From Paraplanobispora takensis (lineage in GTDB: Bacteria; Actinomycetota; Actinomycetes; Streptosporangiales; Streptosporangiaceae): a DNA stretch of 64,000 nt. The DNA is taken from the NCBI RefSeq assembly GCF_016863195.1, contig NZ_BOOK01000049.1, positions 29,976 through 93,975 of the forward strand, in the 5' to 3' direction. Shown in pieces: positions 16,589 through 24,724 of this stretch. The translations under genes were made by a program, and so were the position numbers. The notes beneath the pieces were generated by a model. That model ran no database searches. It was given only the letters and a program-made list of their open reading frames with translations, and was not told the origin of the DNA. Within the stretch, counting starts at the first letter, position 1; each line of letters opens with the position of its first letter.

Positions 16589-17455
16589 TCAGCCCTGACC
16601 GTCGAGCTGGACGGCGATATCGGTGACCTGGCGGTTCCTGGGGAAGGCGCCGATCTGGGAGGCCGTGCCGGTCAGCAGGTCGACGGAGTGGAAGCGATAG
16701 CCGTCGGGGGCCTTCAGGGTGGCGTAGGCGGCGTTGGAGACGGTCACACCCTCGCGCAGGGTGCTGAAGACGTCGAAGCCGGCGCCCTCGGCCGCGTCCA
16801 CGCCCAGCTTGCCGGTGGGGGCGAGGTTCCCGGCGTTCGCGGGGGACTGGACCGACACCTGGTCGGCCGTGGTGTCCACGTCGAACAGCGTGGTCGCGGT
16901 GGCGGGGCTGAGGTCGTTGTTGGTGTATCCGGCGCCGGAGACGCCGGTCGCGGTCGCACCGGTCGTGGCCGGCGGGACCGGCGGGTTGGTGAGGGTGCCG
17001 TCGGTCGCCGTCGCCCCCCGGGCGGGCGCGCCCATCGGGTCGTCGATGTTGTGCCGCAGGTTCTGCCCGGTGTCGCTGACCACCCGCAGGCGGTTGGCCG
17101 CCGGGTTGAAGTCGACACCGAAGTCACGGCCGTTGAGCGCCACGGTGAGCTGGGAGACCTTCGTCGCCCTCGTGCCGGCGACGGTGTAGACGCCGCCCTT
17201 GTCGCCCACGGCGTACAGCTTGCCGTCCTGGACGCGGAAGTCGATGCCGACGACCTTGACGTCGCCGCTCAGCCCGCTGATCCGGCCGAGCCGGGTGACC
17301 CGCTGCGGGGCGTCGGCCCGGAAGGTGACCAGGGTGTCGTCGCCGACCAGGCCGACGACCTTGGGCGCCGCCGCGTCCCCCGCGTGGGCGGGGACGGCGG
17401 CTCCCAGACAGGCGCAGGCCGCCGCCGCGGCGGCGAGGGCCAGTGTCATACGCAT
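16589..17455 (-). CDS. Secreted DUF4394 protein
   Basis: 288 residues with a Sec signal (LALAAAAAACACLGAAVPAHA, cleavage after AHA at about residue 25). The mature part is a DUF4394 beta-propeller-like protein: VVGLVGDDTLVTFRADAP, IDFRVQDGKLYAVGDKGGVYTV, VDFNPAANRLRVVSDTGQNLR and YTNNDLSPATATTLFDVD are family landmarks. Its function is unknown; members are exported and often lie near sigma factor or anti-sigma genes. A GAGGAG ribosome site precedes the ATG. It is convergent with the fusion protease gene, 25 bp from its stop. Confidence 0.88.
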   Translation of the reverse strand: MRMTLALAAAAAACACLGAAVPAHAGDAAAPKVVGLVGDDTLVTFRADAPQRVTRLGRISGLSGDVKVVGIDFRVQDGKLYAVGDKGGVYTVAGTRATKVSQLTVALNGRDFGVDFNPAANRLRVVSDTGQNLRHNIDDPMGAPARGATATDGTLTNPPVPPATTGATATGVSGAGYTNNDLSPATATTLFDVDTTADQVSVQSPANAGNLAPTGKLGVDAAEGAGFDVFSTLREGVTVSNAAYATLKAPDGYRFHSVDLLTGTASQIGAFPRNRQVTDIAVQLDGQG

Positions 17456-17669
17456 CGTTCATCTCCTCTGACTGGAAGCGAATCCGGAAGGACCCGGTTG
17501 CGAGCGGATCCGGCCGGAAGCGAATGACCTCCATTCGCCCGGGACCGGGGCCCGGATGAACCCCGCCGCCCGCCGCGGAAAACCGGTTGTGCGGGCCGTA
17601 CGGCGGGCGCTTCCATGAACGGGACGGCTGGATGTGACGGTGAACAGGGGAGAGGGATGACGGTGGGAC

Positions 17670-18257
17670 GTGCCGGGCGGTAAGCGGCCGAGGCCGGCGA
17701 ACGCGCACGAGACCGGGGACAGGCTGAAGCTGCACCGCAGGACCCTGCGGGCGGACGGCCGCGAGTATCATGTGATCACGCTGCGGCCCGGCACCGCGGC
17801 CGGGTTCTCCACCAACCACCACCACGGCACCTGGCACATCCTGTCCGACGTGCACGGCGCCCGGCTGCTGGGACGGCTGCTGTGGGGGCTGTCCTTCCAG
17901 CGCAGGCCGGGCACCCTGGTCCTCATCGACCGGCCGCACCTGGACACCAACCCGTTCGACGCCGAACCGGCCGATCCGATCCTGCTGGCCCCCTCGCACC
18001 TGACGACCCTGACTCCGCAGGCGATCCGGCAGCTGCGCCGCCTGCTCGCCGGCCCCCCGCCCTCCCAGGGCACCGTGCGCTGGCACACCTGGGGCCTGGA
18101 CACCGAGGCCGCCCGCGTCCGCGAGGACCTGGCCCGGCGGCGCGAGGTCCTGGCGGCCCTGCCAGGCGGGTCGGACCCCGCCCGGGTCAATCCCCTCATC
18201 TGGCGTCACAACGCCACGGTCCGCGCCCGCCGTCTCCCGGCGGCCGTGGCCGGGTGA
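17670..18257 (+). CDS. Hypothetical protein
   Basis: 195 residues from a GTG; not recognised. It is basic at both ends, with no membrane segment or signal. A histidine cluster NHHHGTWH at about residue 50 and conserved-looking LIDRPHLDTNPFDAEPADPILL suggest a folded domain. The start is weakly supported: an 8-codon ORF (ATG 17656) with a GGGGAGAGGG ribosome site overlaps it, so either the start lies further down or translation is coupled. Codon bias is that of real genes in this genome. Separated by 28 nt from the ATP-grasp gene downstream. Confidence 0.6.
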   Translation: MPGGKRPRPANAHETGDRLKLHRRTLRADGREYHVITLRPGTAAGFSTNHHHGTWHILSDVHGARLLGRLLWGLSFQRRPGTLVLIDRPHLDTNPFDAEPADPILLAPSHLTTLTPQAIRQLRRLLAGPPPSQGTVRWHTWGLDTEAARVREDLARRREVLAALPGGSDPARVNPLIWRHNATVRARRLPAAVAG

Positions 18258-18272
18258 GGACGGAGAGGGCCG

Positions 18273-18278
18273 TATCCT
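18273..18278 (+). promoter_or_regulatory. Leaderless -10 box for ATP-grasp gene
   Basis: TATCCT ends 7 nt before the ATG at 18286. No Shine-Dalgarno sequence is visible. Confidence 0.5.
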
Positions 18279-18285
18279 GCCGATC

Positions 18286-19152
18286 ATGACCGTGGGTGTG
18301 CTGTTCTGCTCCGATCCGCTGCGGCCCAGGCGGGCCGACCCGCACTTCGCCGCGCAGGCGTCGGCCGTACGCGACCGGGACGGGCGGGTGGCGCTGGTGG
18401 ACCACGACGCGCTGGAGGCCGGGCGGGCCGGGGAGGCGGTGGCGCGGGTGCCGGACGGGTTCGGCCCGGCCTGGTACCGCGGCTGGATGCTGCGCGCCGA
18501 ACGGTACGCGGAGCTGGAGGAGGCGCTGGCGGCCAGGGGCTGCCGCCTGCTCACCGGCGCCGCGGACTACCGGCGCGCCCACGAGCTGCCCGGCTGGCTG
18601 CCCTGTTTCCGGGAGCTGACGCCGCGCACGGCCGTACTGCCGATGGAACCGGGCGAGCCCGCGCCCGACGGGCGTCGGCTGGCGCTGTCGGCGGCCGGGC
18701 TGGGAGAGGGCGGCCTCGTCGTCAAGGACTACGTCAAGTCGCGCAAGCACGAGTGGCTCGAGGCGTGCTACGCGCCGGATCCGGAGGCCCTGACGCGGGT
18801 CGCGGCCCGCTTCGTCGAACTGCAGGGCGAGGACCTGACCGGCGGGCTGGTGGTCCGGGAGTTCGAGCACTTCACCGGGGCGCAGCTGCGGGTGTGGTGG
18901 CTGGACGGCGAGCCGGTCCTCACCGGGCCGCACCCCGACAGCCCCGATGAGACGACCGAGGGTCCCGGCGACCTGGGAGGGGTGCGCGCGGCGGTGCGGG
19001 CGCTGGGCGTCCGGTTCGTCACGACCGATCTCGTACGGCGGGCCGACGGGGTCTGGCGGGTCGTCGAGGTGGGCGACGGCCAGGTGAGCGACTGGCCCTC
19101 GACGGCCGATCCGGGGGTGCTGGCCGGAGCACTGCTCGCCGCCGGGGGATAG
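18286..19152 (+). CDS. ATP-grasp domain protein (DUF4343-like)
   Basis: 288 residues. The C-terminal half has ATP-grasp features: GGLVVKDYVKSRKHEW (the substrate/ATP lysine loop), GLVVREFEHFTGAQLRVWWLDGEPVL, and FVTTDLVRRADGVWRVVEVGDGQVSDWPS, whose acidic residues would bind magnesium. The N-terminal part carries WYRGWMLRAERYAELEEAL, as in DUF4343 proteins. The family is thought to ligate an amine or amino acid to a carboxylate, but the substrates are unknown. Leaderless start. Confidence 0.78.
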   Translation: MTVGVLFCSDPLRPRRADPHFAAQASAVRDRDGRVALVDHDALEAGRAGEAVARVPDGFGPAWYRGWMLRAERYAELEEALAARGCRLLTGAADYRRAHELPGWLPCFRELTPRTAVLPMEPGEPAPDGRRLALSAAGLGEGGLVVKDYVKSRKHEWLEACYAPDPEALTRVAARFVELQGEDLTGGLVVREFEHFTGAQLRVWWLDGEPVLTGPHPDSPDETTEGPGDLGGVRAAVRALGVRFVTTDLVRRADGVWRVVEVGDGQVSDWPSTADPGVLAGALLAAGG

Positions 19153-19305
19153 CGCCGCGAGCGACGCGCCCGGCCACGGTCCGGAGACCCTGGCCAGGAT
19201 CCCGATATATCTGGGTATGGCGATGGACGGCATATCCGGTCACGCTCCCGGGGCGTCCGGTTGACGGTCTCGCCGACGTGTCTGGTGCGGGGGGGCCGTG
19301 GTCGT

Positions 19306-19311
19306 TAGGCT
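19306..19311 (+). promoter_or_regulatory. Leaderless -10 box for alpha/beta-hydrolase gene
   Basis: TAGGCT lies 6 nt before the GTG at 19318, which supports that GTG as transcription and translation start. Confidence 0.5.
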
Positions 19312-19317
19312 CGCCGG

Positions 19318-20160
19318 GTGATCAAGGAAAGCGATCTGCGGCTGGGCGACGGCCGTACGCTCCACGTCTACGACACGGGGGCGGACGGCGACGACCGCCT
19401 GGTCGTCTTCTGGCACCACGGCACCCCGAACATCGGCTCGCCCCCGAGACCGCTGTTCCCGGCCGCCGAGCGGCTCGGCATCCGCTGGGTGTCGTACGAC
19501 CGGCCCGGATACGGCGGCTCGACCCCCCTGCCGGGCCGGGACGTGGCGTCGGCGGCCGCCTGCGCCTCCGCGGTGGCCGACGCGCTCGGCATCGGCCGCT
19601 TCGCGGTCATGGGGCATTCCGGAGGCGGGCCGCACGCCCTGGCCTGCGGCGCGCTGCTGCCCGGACGCGTGCTCGGCGTCGTGAGCGTGGCCGGACCCGC
19701 CCCGTCCGGCGCCGAAGGGCTCGACTGGTTCGCGGGCATGACGGCCTCCGGCGCGGCGTCCCTGCGCGCCGCCGCCGAGGGGCGCGCGGCGAAGGAGGAG
19801 TACGAGGCCTCGGCCGAGTACGACCCGGAGATGTTCACCCCGCACGACCACGCCGCGCTCTCCGGGGAGTGGTCGTGGTTCGGCGACGTCGTCGGCCCGG
19901 CCGCAGCGGCCGGCCCCGGCGGGCTCATCGACGACGACCTCGCCTACGTCGCCCCCTGGGGGTTCGACCCGGCCGGGGTGAGCGCGCCGGTGCTGATCCT
20001 GCACGGCGGCCGGGACCGGGTCGTTCCTGCTTCGCACGGCGAGTGGCTCGCCCGCCGCTGCCCCTCGGCCGAGCTGCGGCTGTCCCCGGACGACGGGCAC
20101 CTGTCGATCATGAACTCCGCCGGGCCGGCTCTGGACTGGCTGCGGGCGCGCGCGGAGTAG
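19318..20160 (+). CDS. Alpha/beta-hydrolase
   Basis: 280 residues of the esterase/lipase-like alpha/beta-hydrolase group. The oxyanion loop is FWHHGTPNIGS, the strand before it VSYDRPGYGGS, the nucleophile elbow FAVMGHSGGGPHALA (Ser at about residue 101), the acid in LILHGGRDRVVP and the His in SPDDGHLSIM, so the catalytic triad looks complete. No signal peptide, so cytosolic. The gene stands alone and gives no clue to its substrate. Confidence 0.87.
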   Translation: MIKESDLRLGDGRTLHVYDTGADGDDRLVVFWHHGTPNIGSPPRPLFPAAERLGIRWVSYDRPGYGGSTPLPGRDVASAAACASAVADALGIGRFAVMGHSGGGPHALACGALLPGRVLGVVSVAGPAPSGAEGLDWFAGMTASGAASLRAAAEGRAAKEEYEASAEYDPEMFTPHDHAALSGEWSWFGDVVGPAAAAGPGGLIDDDLAYVAPWGFDPAGVSAPVLILHGGRDRVVPASHGEWLARRCPSAELRLSPDDGHLSIMNSAGPALDWLRARAE

Positions 20161-20225
20161 GGCCCGGCTTCCGGGAGGGCGCCGGAGCGGTGGCGCGGGG
20201 TGCGGCGGCCCGGGTGCGGGCGGGC

Positions 20226-21177
20226 TCACCCGGCCGGGGCGGACTCCGCCAGGAGCGTGGTGAGGGCCGGGCCGAGAGGGGCGTCCAGGGTCAGCAGGGC
20301 GTCGGCGTCGCCCCGTGTCGGGCCCCGGTTGACGATGGCGACGGGGATGGCGCGTTGCGCGGCGTGGCGGACGAACCGGTAGCCGGACATCACGGTCAGC
20401 GAGGAGCCGAGGACCAGCAGCAGGCCGGCGCGCTCGGTCAGCGCGTAGCACTCCTCGACGCGGGGCTTGGGCACGTTCTCCCCGAAGAACACCACGTCCG
20501 GCTTGAGCAGCCCGCCGCAGCCCGGGCAGTCGACGACGCGGAAGGAGTCGACCTGGTCGTCGTCCAGGACGGCGTCACCGTCGGGGTTGATCGTGTCGGT
20601 CCGGGCGTGCCAGCCGGGGTTGGCCGCGCGCAGACGCCGGTCGAGCAGCTCGCGAGGATCGTTCGCCGCACCCCAGGCAGCGCACGCGGTCCAGGCCGCC
20701 GTGCAGTTCGATCACCTGCCGTGCCCCGGCGGCCTGGTGCAGGCCGTCGACGTTCTGGGTGATGATCCCGGAGATCAGTCCCCGGTCCTGCAGTTCGGCG
20801 ACCGCGCGGTGACCGGCGTTGGGGGCGGCGCGGGCGATGTGGCGCCATCCCAGGTGGCTGCGCGCCCAGTAGCGCCTGCGGGCCGCGGCGCTGCCGACGA
20901 ACTTCTGGTAGGTCATCGGCTCGGCCCGCCGCCTGCGGCCGGTCTCCCCGCGGTAGTCCGGGATGCCGGACTCGGTCGACAGGCCGGCCCCGCTCAGGAC
21001 CACCACCTCGCCGTCCGCGACGAGATCGGCCAGCATCCGCAACCGGTGGCCGGTGCCCGTGCCCGCCGGGCCTGGCCCGGGGGGCGGAGCCGCGGAGACG
21101 GGGCCGGAGGACACGACCGCCGAGCCGTACGGCGTGCCGGACACGCCGCCGGGATCCCCGCCCACCACCTGAGCCAC
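20226..21177 (-). pseudogene. Sir2-family NAD-dependent deacetylase, frameshifted
   Basis: A complete sirtuin in two frames. The first frame (GTG about 21177) carries [19 protein letters not shown] (NAD site), then [18 protein letters not shown] and [17 protein letters not shown] (catalytic His and first zinc cysteines). At 20651-20654, just after codons for GERSSR, the frame is lost. The next frame supplies ELLDRRL, then [21 protein letters not shown] (second zinc pair) and LLVLGSSLTVMSG to the stop at 20226. Restoring one CG dinucleotide in the short CGCG tract rejoins both parts. It is a true pseudogene or an assembly error. Confidence 0.8.
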
Positions 21178-21236
21178 ATGTCCATGGTGCCCGATGCCCG
21201 CGCGTGCCCGAGCCGCGGCGCCGGCGCCGGGGCGCC

Positions 21237-22352
21237 TCACATGGGCGAGCAGGCGAGGACGGGTGCGCCGTCGCCGCCGTTCCAGGAGGCCAGGAAGCCG
21301 AAGGTGGCCGAGGCCCCGGGGGAGAGGGATCCGTTCCAGCCGACGTTGCGCACGCTCACGTCGGCGCCGTTCACGGTCAGCGTGCCGTTCCAGATCTGGT
21401 TGATCCGCTGACCGTCGGCGAAGGTCCACCGGACCGTCCAGGCGCTCGTCGCGGCGGTGCCGGTGTTCTTGACCGTGACCTCGCCCTGGAAGCCGCCGGG
21501 CCACTGGCCGGCGTTCTTGAACGTGGCGGTGCAACCGCCGGCCGGCGTGACGGTGGGCGTCACCGTGGGCGTGACGGTCGGGGTGACGGTCGGGGTCGCC
21601 GTGGGGGTGACGGTGGGCGTCGCCGTGGGGGTGACGGTGGGTGTCGGGGAGGACCCGGACAGCAGGTTCACCAGCGCCGGGTACCACCGGTCGGCGATCT
21701 TCTGGTCGCCCGCCGCGTTCGGGTGCACGCCGTCGTAGGTGTCGGTGCCCGTGTTGAAGCCCGTCCACTGGTCGACGACGACCACCGGCGACTGCGAGGT
21801 GGAGGTGGCCGAGGCCCATGCCGGGATCGCGTTGTCGAAGTTGACGGCGCGCTGCGCGCACTCGGAACAGGTGGGCGGGTTCAACGGGATGATCTTCGCC
21901 ACCAGGATCTTCATGCCGGGGTTGCTCGCGCGCATCTGGTTCACCAGCGTGGTGTAGGCGCCGAGGATCGTCGCGGGAGGGATGTTGCTCCACACGTCGT
22001 TGGTGCCGAAGTGCATCATCACGACGTCGGGCCGGGTGGCCGCCAGCCAGGCGGGCAACTGGTTCTGGGCGGCCACGTTGGTGGCCAGGAAGCCCCCGTG
22101 GCCCTCGTTGTCGCCGTCGTGGGCGACCCCGCAGCCCTGCGGCGGCAGGGTGCCGACGAAGTCGATGTTGGTGTGCCCGGTGCTCTGGAGCCTGTTCCAC
22201 AGCAGGGCCCGCCAGCAGCCGGGGGACCCGGTGATCGAGTCGCCCAACGGCATGATCTTGACGGGGGCGGCGCTGGCCGGTGTGGCGGTCAGCACCAGGA
22301 TCCCCGCGGCCATCGTGACAAGCGCCGCCAGTAAGGCGCTGATCCTCGACAT
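21237..22352 (-). CDS. Secreted SGNH esterase with C-terminal CBM2
   Basis: 371 residues. There is a signal peptide to about residue 28 ([10 protein letters not shown]), then an SGNH hydrolase domain: [16 protein letters not shown] (catalytic Ser), HFGTNDVW (Asn/Gly blocks) and [15 protein letters not shown] (Asp and His). A threonine-proline linker follows (about residues 232-266), then a family 2 carbohydrate-binding module: [25 protein letters not shown] and [21 protein letters not shown] with surface tryptophans, ending [12 protein letters not shown]. The catalytic domain resembles acetylxylan esterases of family CE3. It probably removes acetyl groups from plant hemicellulose while held on cellulose. 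Ribosome site GGGAGCAGAG. Confidence 0.92.
   Translation of the reverse strand: MSRISALLAALVTMAAGILVLTATPASAAPVKIMPLGDSITGSPGCWRALLWNRLQSTGHTNIDFVGTLPPQGCGVAHDGDNEGHGGFLATNVAAQNQLPAWLAATRPDVVMMHFGTNDVWSNIPPATILGAYTTLVNQMRASNPGMKILVAKIIPLNPPTCSECAQRAVNFDNAIPAWASATSTSQSPVVVVDQWTGFNTGTDTYDGVHPNAAGDQKIADRWYPALVNLLSGSSPTPTVTPTATPTVTPTATPTVTPTVTPTVTPTVTPAGGCTATFKNAGQWPGGFQGEVTVKNTGTAATSAWTVRWTFADGQRINQIWNGTLTVNGADVSVRNVGWNGSLSPGASATFGFLASWNGGDGAPVLACSPM
21547..21650. repeat. Minisatellite encoding Thr-Pro linker
   Basis: Imperfect 12-bp units of the type gtgacggtgggc encode TPTV/TPTA repeats joining the SGNH and CBM2 domains. Such linkers expand and contract readily. Confidence 0.7.
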
Positions 22353-22528
22353 CTCTGCTCCCGTCGTCGGCTGCGCAGATCGTAAGGACGGCCGCGGGCG
22401 ACGGAACAGATCACCGGCCCCGGCGAGCGCCTGACCTGGGGCGTCGCCGGGGCCGGTGTGTAAGTTTCAGGATCGGGCGAGGGCGGGGCCGGCGTCCGGG
22501 GTGATGACGGCCGGGCCCCGGCGGGCGG

Positions 22529-23146
22529 TCAGTGATGGTAGGCGTGGACCACCGCGTGGCCCCTGCCCCGGCCTATGATCCACTTGTTGACCGGAGTGGT
22601 GACCAGGAAGGCCACCAGCAGGGCGAAGGCCAGCGCCCCCCAGAACAGGCCGTTGGTGAGCCCGGCGTCCATGGCCCCGGGGATCACGAGCATGACGCCG
22701 TTGTCGACGATCTCCATCACGATGATGGACACGGTGTCGGCGGCCAGCGCGAGCTTGATCGCGGTGCCCCAGGACACCCCGGCCCGGCGCAGCGGGATCA
22801 GGGTGAGCAGATAGCCGAAGAAGAAGGCCAGCGCGACGGCCGCGACGATGGTGGGCGCGGTGGACCAGCCCAGCGCGGTGCCGATCACCAGGCCGAGGAT
22901 CTCGCCGATGGCGCAGCCGGTGAGGCAGTGCGGGGTGGCCGAGGCCGCCGTCCGCCAGGTCACCTTGGCCGGATGGCCCCCGTGCGCCCCGTGGGCCTCG
23001 TGCCCGTGCTCCCCTTGGCCTTGCGTCCCGTGTGCGTGTGCCTCATGCGCGTGGTGCCGGGCGCCGTGCCGGTGCTCTTCGTGGCCGGCATGGTCGCGGT
23101 GGTCTTCGTGTCCGGTGTGGTTCGTGTGCTGTGCGGGTCCGGACAT
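22529..23146 (-). CDS. His-rich DUF4396 membrane protein
   Basis: 205 residues from the ATG at 23146 with an AAGGAG ribosome site; a longer frame upstream lacks one. The first 60 residues contain some 20 histidines (patterns such as GHEDHRDHAGHEEHRHG), a likely metal-binding tail. The rest is DUF4396: ATPHCLTGCAIGEILGLVIG with two cysteines near the membrane, then four hydrophobic helices (about residues 78-100, 104-124, 130-160, 170-192). A CsoR-like operator lies 44 bp upstream, so copper-induced expression and a role in copper handling are inferred. DUF4396 itself has no proven activity. Confidence 0.82.
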   Translation of the reverse strand: MSGPAQHTNHTGHEDHRDHAGHEEHRHGARHHAHEAHAHGTQGQGEHGHEAHGAHGGHPAKVTWRTAASATPHCLTGCAIGEILGLVIGTALGWSTAPTIVAAVALAFFFGYLLTLIPLRRAGVSWGTAIKLALAADTVSIIVMEIVDNGVMLVIPGAMDAGLTNGLFWGALAFALLVAFLVTTPVNKWIIGRGRGHAVVHAYHH

Positions 23147-23189
23147 CGTGTGCTCCTTGCTCGCCGGTGAGGGTCGACGCATCCGAATA

Positions 23190-23208
23190 TATACCCCTAG
23201 GGGGTATA
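23190..23208. promoter_or_regulatory. CsoR-type copper operator
   Basis: TATACCCC-TAG-GGGGTATA is a perfect inverted repeat with 8-bp arms. G/C tracts flanked by TATA are the known form of CsoR-family sites. It lies 44 bp upstream of the DUF4396 start, where it would overlap the promoter. No csoR gene is in the window. Confidence 0.65.
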
Positions 23209-23305
23209 GCGCAATCGGCCCTCCGTGCATGCCCGGGTCTCGGGTGCCCACCGGGGGTATCTCCGGACCCCCTGACGCCGGGGCGCCGATCGTGTCGCCA
23301 ACAGG

Positions 23306-23335
23306 TTGCTTCGTCGAACTATCTGGTTGTACGGT
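23306..23335 (+). promoter_or_regulatory. Sigma-70-type promoter, leaderless
   Basis: -35 TTGCTT (23306-23311), 18-nt spacer, -10 TACGGT (23330-23335), followed after 6 nt by ATG 23342. GTCGAAC occurs at 23313-23319 and 23334-23340 as a direct repeat that may bind a regulator. Confidence 0.5.
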
Positions 23336-23341
23336 CGAACC

Positions 23342-23434
23342 ATGTCATCCATGCTGCCTGAATCCCGCTGCTCCGGGACCGGTGTGTCGCGACGGAGACC
23401 GCGATCCCGTACGGCCTGCGGAATCCACCGATGA
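23342..23434 (+). CDS. Leaderless 30-aa leader ORF coupled to exported protein gene
   Basis: ATG 23342 begins 6 nt after a good -10 box and encodes 30 residues starting MSSMLPESRCSGTG and ending RTACGIHR, rich in Arg with two Cys. Its TGA overlaps the ATG of the next gene as ATGA (23431-23434). Position of promoter, start and overlap together argue that ribosomes translate it and reinitiate on the downstream gene. It may be a regulatory leader peptide or the stump of a lost regulator gene. No homologue recognised. Confidence 0.45.
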   Translation: MSSMLPESRCSGTGVSRRRPRSRTACGIHR

Positions 23435-23925
23435 GCGGCCGGAACCGCGTCGCGGTCATCGCGGCCGCAGCCCTCGTCGTCGCGGCCGGCTTGACCGCCC
23501 TGGGCGTCACGGCGGGCGACGCCCGGCAGCGGGAGGTCGCGGACCGGGGGCGGACCGTCATGCCGTTCGACCTCGACCGCACCACGCACCGGTTCACCAA
23601 GGCCGGTGACGGCGGGGTGCAGACCGTCGTCGCCGACGACCCCTCCGACGCCGGGCAGATCCGCCTGATCCGCGAGCACCTCACCGAGGAGACCGCCCGC
23701 TTCGGGCGCGGCGACTTCGGCGATCCGGCCTCCATCCACGGCTCCTCCATGCCGGGCCTGCGCGAGCTGTCGGCCGGCTACCGGGACATCGAGGTCGCCT
23801 ACGCCGAGCTTCCCGGCGGCGCCGAGCTCACCTACACCACCTCCGACCCCGCCCTGGTGACGGCGCTGCACTCCTGGTTCGACGCCCAGGTGGACGACCA
23901 CGGCGAACACGCCGAGCACGGCTGA
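23431..23925 (+). CDS. Exported small protein of putative metal-resistance locus
   Basis: 164 residues. There is an N-terminal hydrophobic segment (VAVIAAAALVVAAGLTALGV, signal or anchor), then a compact domain: MPFDLDRTTHRFTKAGDGGV, IRLIREHLTEETARFGRGDF, ADLP-like AYAELPGGAELTYTTSDP and a His-rich end, DDHGEHAEHG. I recognise this as a conserved small extracytoplasmic protein family that is often annotated only as hypothetical. The His-rich tail and the divergent CsoR-controlled DUF4396 gene suggest metal binding. Start at 23431 overlaps the leader ORF stop. Confidence 0.75.
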   Translation: MSGRNRVAVIAAAALVVAAGLTALGVTAGDARQREVADRGRTVMPFDLDRTTHRFTKAGDGGVQTVVADDPSDAGQIRLIREHLTEETARFGRGDFGDPASIHGSSMPGLRELSAGYRDIEVAYAELPGGAELTYTTSDPALVTALHSWFDAQVDDHGEHAEHG

Positions 23926-24014
23926 CGGGCACCGCGGTCATCGCGCGCGGCGCCGCCGGCAGCCCGGGGCAAGGGGCACGGACGCCCCCGGACGCCGCGG
24001 ATCTGTCGGTGGGG

Positions 24015-24039
24015 GTTGCCATGATGCCGTCATGGCAAC
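24015..24039. promoter_or_regulatory. Perfect inverted repeat over methyltransferase start codon
   Basis: gttgccatga-tgccg-tcatggcaac: 10-bp perfect arms, 5-nt loop, covering ATG 24032 and the CATGAT -10 hexamer. It can be an operator that blocks transcription or, in RNA, a fold near the start. Confidence 0.5.
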
Positions 24040-24685
24040 GACGTCATCCATCGCCGGATACTGGGACGCTGCGGCCGGGCGCTTCGACGAGGAGGCCGAC
24101 CACGGGCTGCGCGACGTGCGGGTGCGGGCCGCGTGGGGACGGCGGCTGCGGGAGTGGCTGCCACCGGCCCCCTCGCGGGTGCTCGACCTGGGCTGCGGCA
24201 CGGGCTCGCTGATGCTCCTGCTGGCCGAGCAGGGGCACCGGCCGGTCGGCGTCGACCTGTCGCCGCGGATGATCGCGCACGCCCGGGCCAAGCTCGCCGG
24301 AGCCGGGATCGGCACCGGGGGAGAGGCGCTGGTGGGCGACGCCGGAGACCCGCCGGTGGGGCTCCGCCGCTTCGACGTCGTGCTGGCCCGGCACCTGCTG
24401 TGGACCCTCCCCGACCCCCGGGCCGCGCTGCGCCGCTGGGCGGACCTGCTGCGGCCGGGCGGCCGGCTGGTGCTGGTCGAGGGCCGGTGGAACATGCCGG
24501 CGGACGGGGCCGGCTACGTCGCCGGGGCCGAGGCCATGCCGTGGATGGGCGGGGTGGGCGCCGCGGTCCTCACCGGGGCCCTGCGCGAGCTGGTGACCGA
24601 ACTCCGGGTGGAGCCGCTGACCGACCCGATGCTGTGGGGACGGGAGATCGACGACGAGCGCTACGCCGTGATCGCCACGATTTAA
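24032..24685 (+). CDS. Class I SAM-dependent methyltransferase
   Basis: 217 residues. Motif I is RVLDLGCGTGSLMLLLAEQGH (about residues 49-69), the acidic ribose-binding loop VGVDLSPRMIAHA, motif II region LVGDAGDPPVG and FDVVLARHLLWTLPDPRAALRRW, then LLRPGGRLVLVEGRW. This is the general small-molecule methyltransferase pattern; substrate unknown. It is probably leaderless: the CATGAT hexamer is 6 nt before the ATG, inside a perfect inverted repeat. The APH-like gene follows 39 nt after the stop with its own similar start signal. Confidence 0.88.
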   Translation: MATTSSIAGYWDAAAGRFDEEADHGLRDVRVRAAWGRRLREWLPPAPSRVLDLGCGTGSLMLLLAEQGHRPVGVDLSPRMIAHARAKLAGAGIGTGGEALVGDAGDPPVGLRRFDVVLARHLLWTLPDPRAALRRWADLLRPGGRLVLVEGRWNMPADGAGYVAGAEAMPWMGGVGAAVLTGALRELVTELRVEPLTDPMLWGREIDDERYAVIATI

Positions 24686-24694
24686 TGAAGTGCC

Positions 24695-24713
24695 GGCGAA
24701 GGCGGCCTTCGCC
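24695..24713. promoter_or_regulatory. 19-bp perfect palindrome between methyltransferase and APH-like gene
   Basis: ggcgaaggc-g-gccttcgcc, 9-bp arms around one base. It lies 9 nt after the methyltransferase stop and 11 nt before ATG 24725, touching the CATCAT -10 hexamer. Operator or short terminator. Confidence 0.45.
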
Positions 24714-24724
24714 ATCATGGCGTG

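Noticed and set aside
20646..20658. Programmed frameshift in the sirtuin gene
   Set aside because: No slippery sequence or downstream structure of the known type; loss of one CG unit is simpler.
24015..24039. Terminator
   Set aside because: It overlaps a start codon and a -10 box, so an operator or start-site hairpin is more likely.
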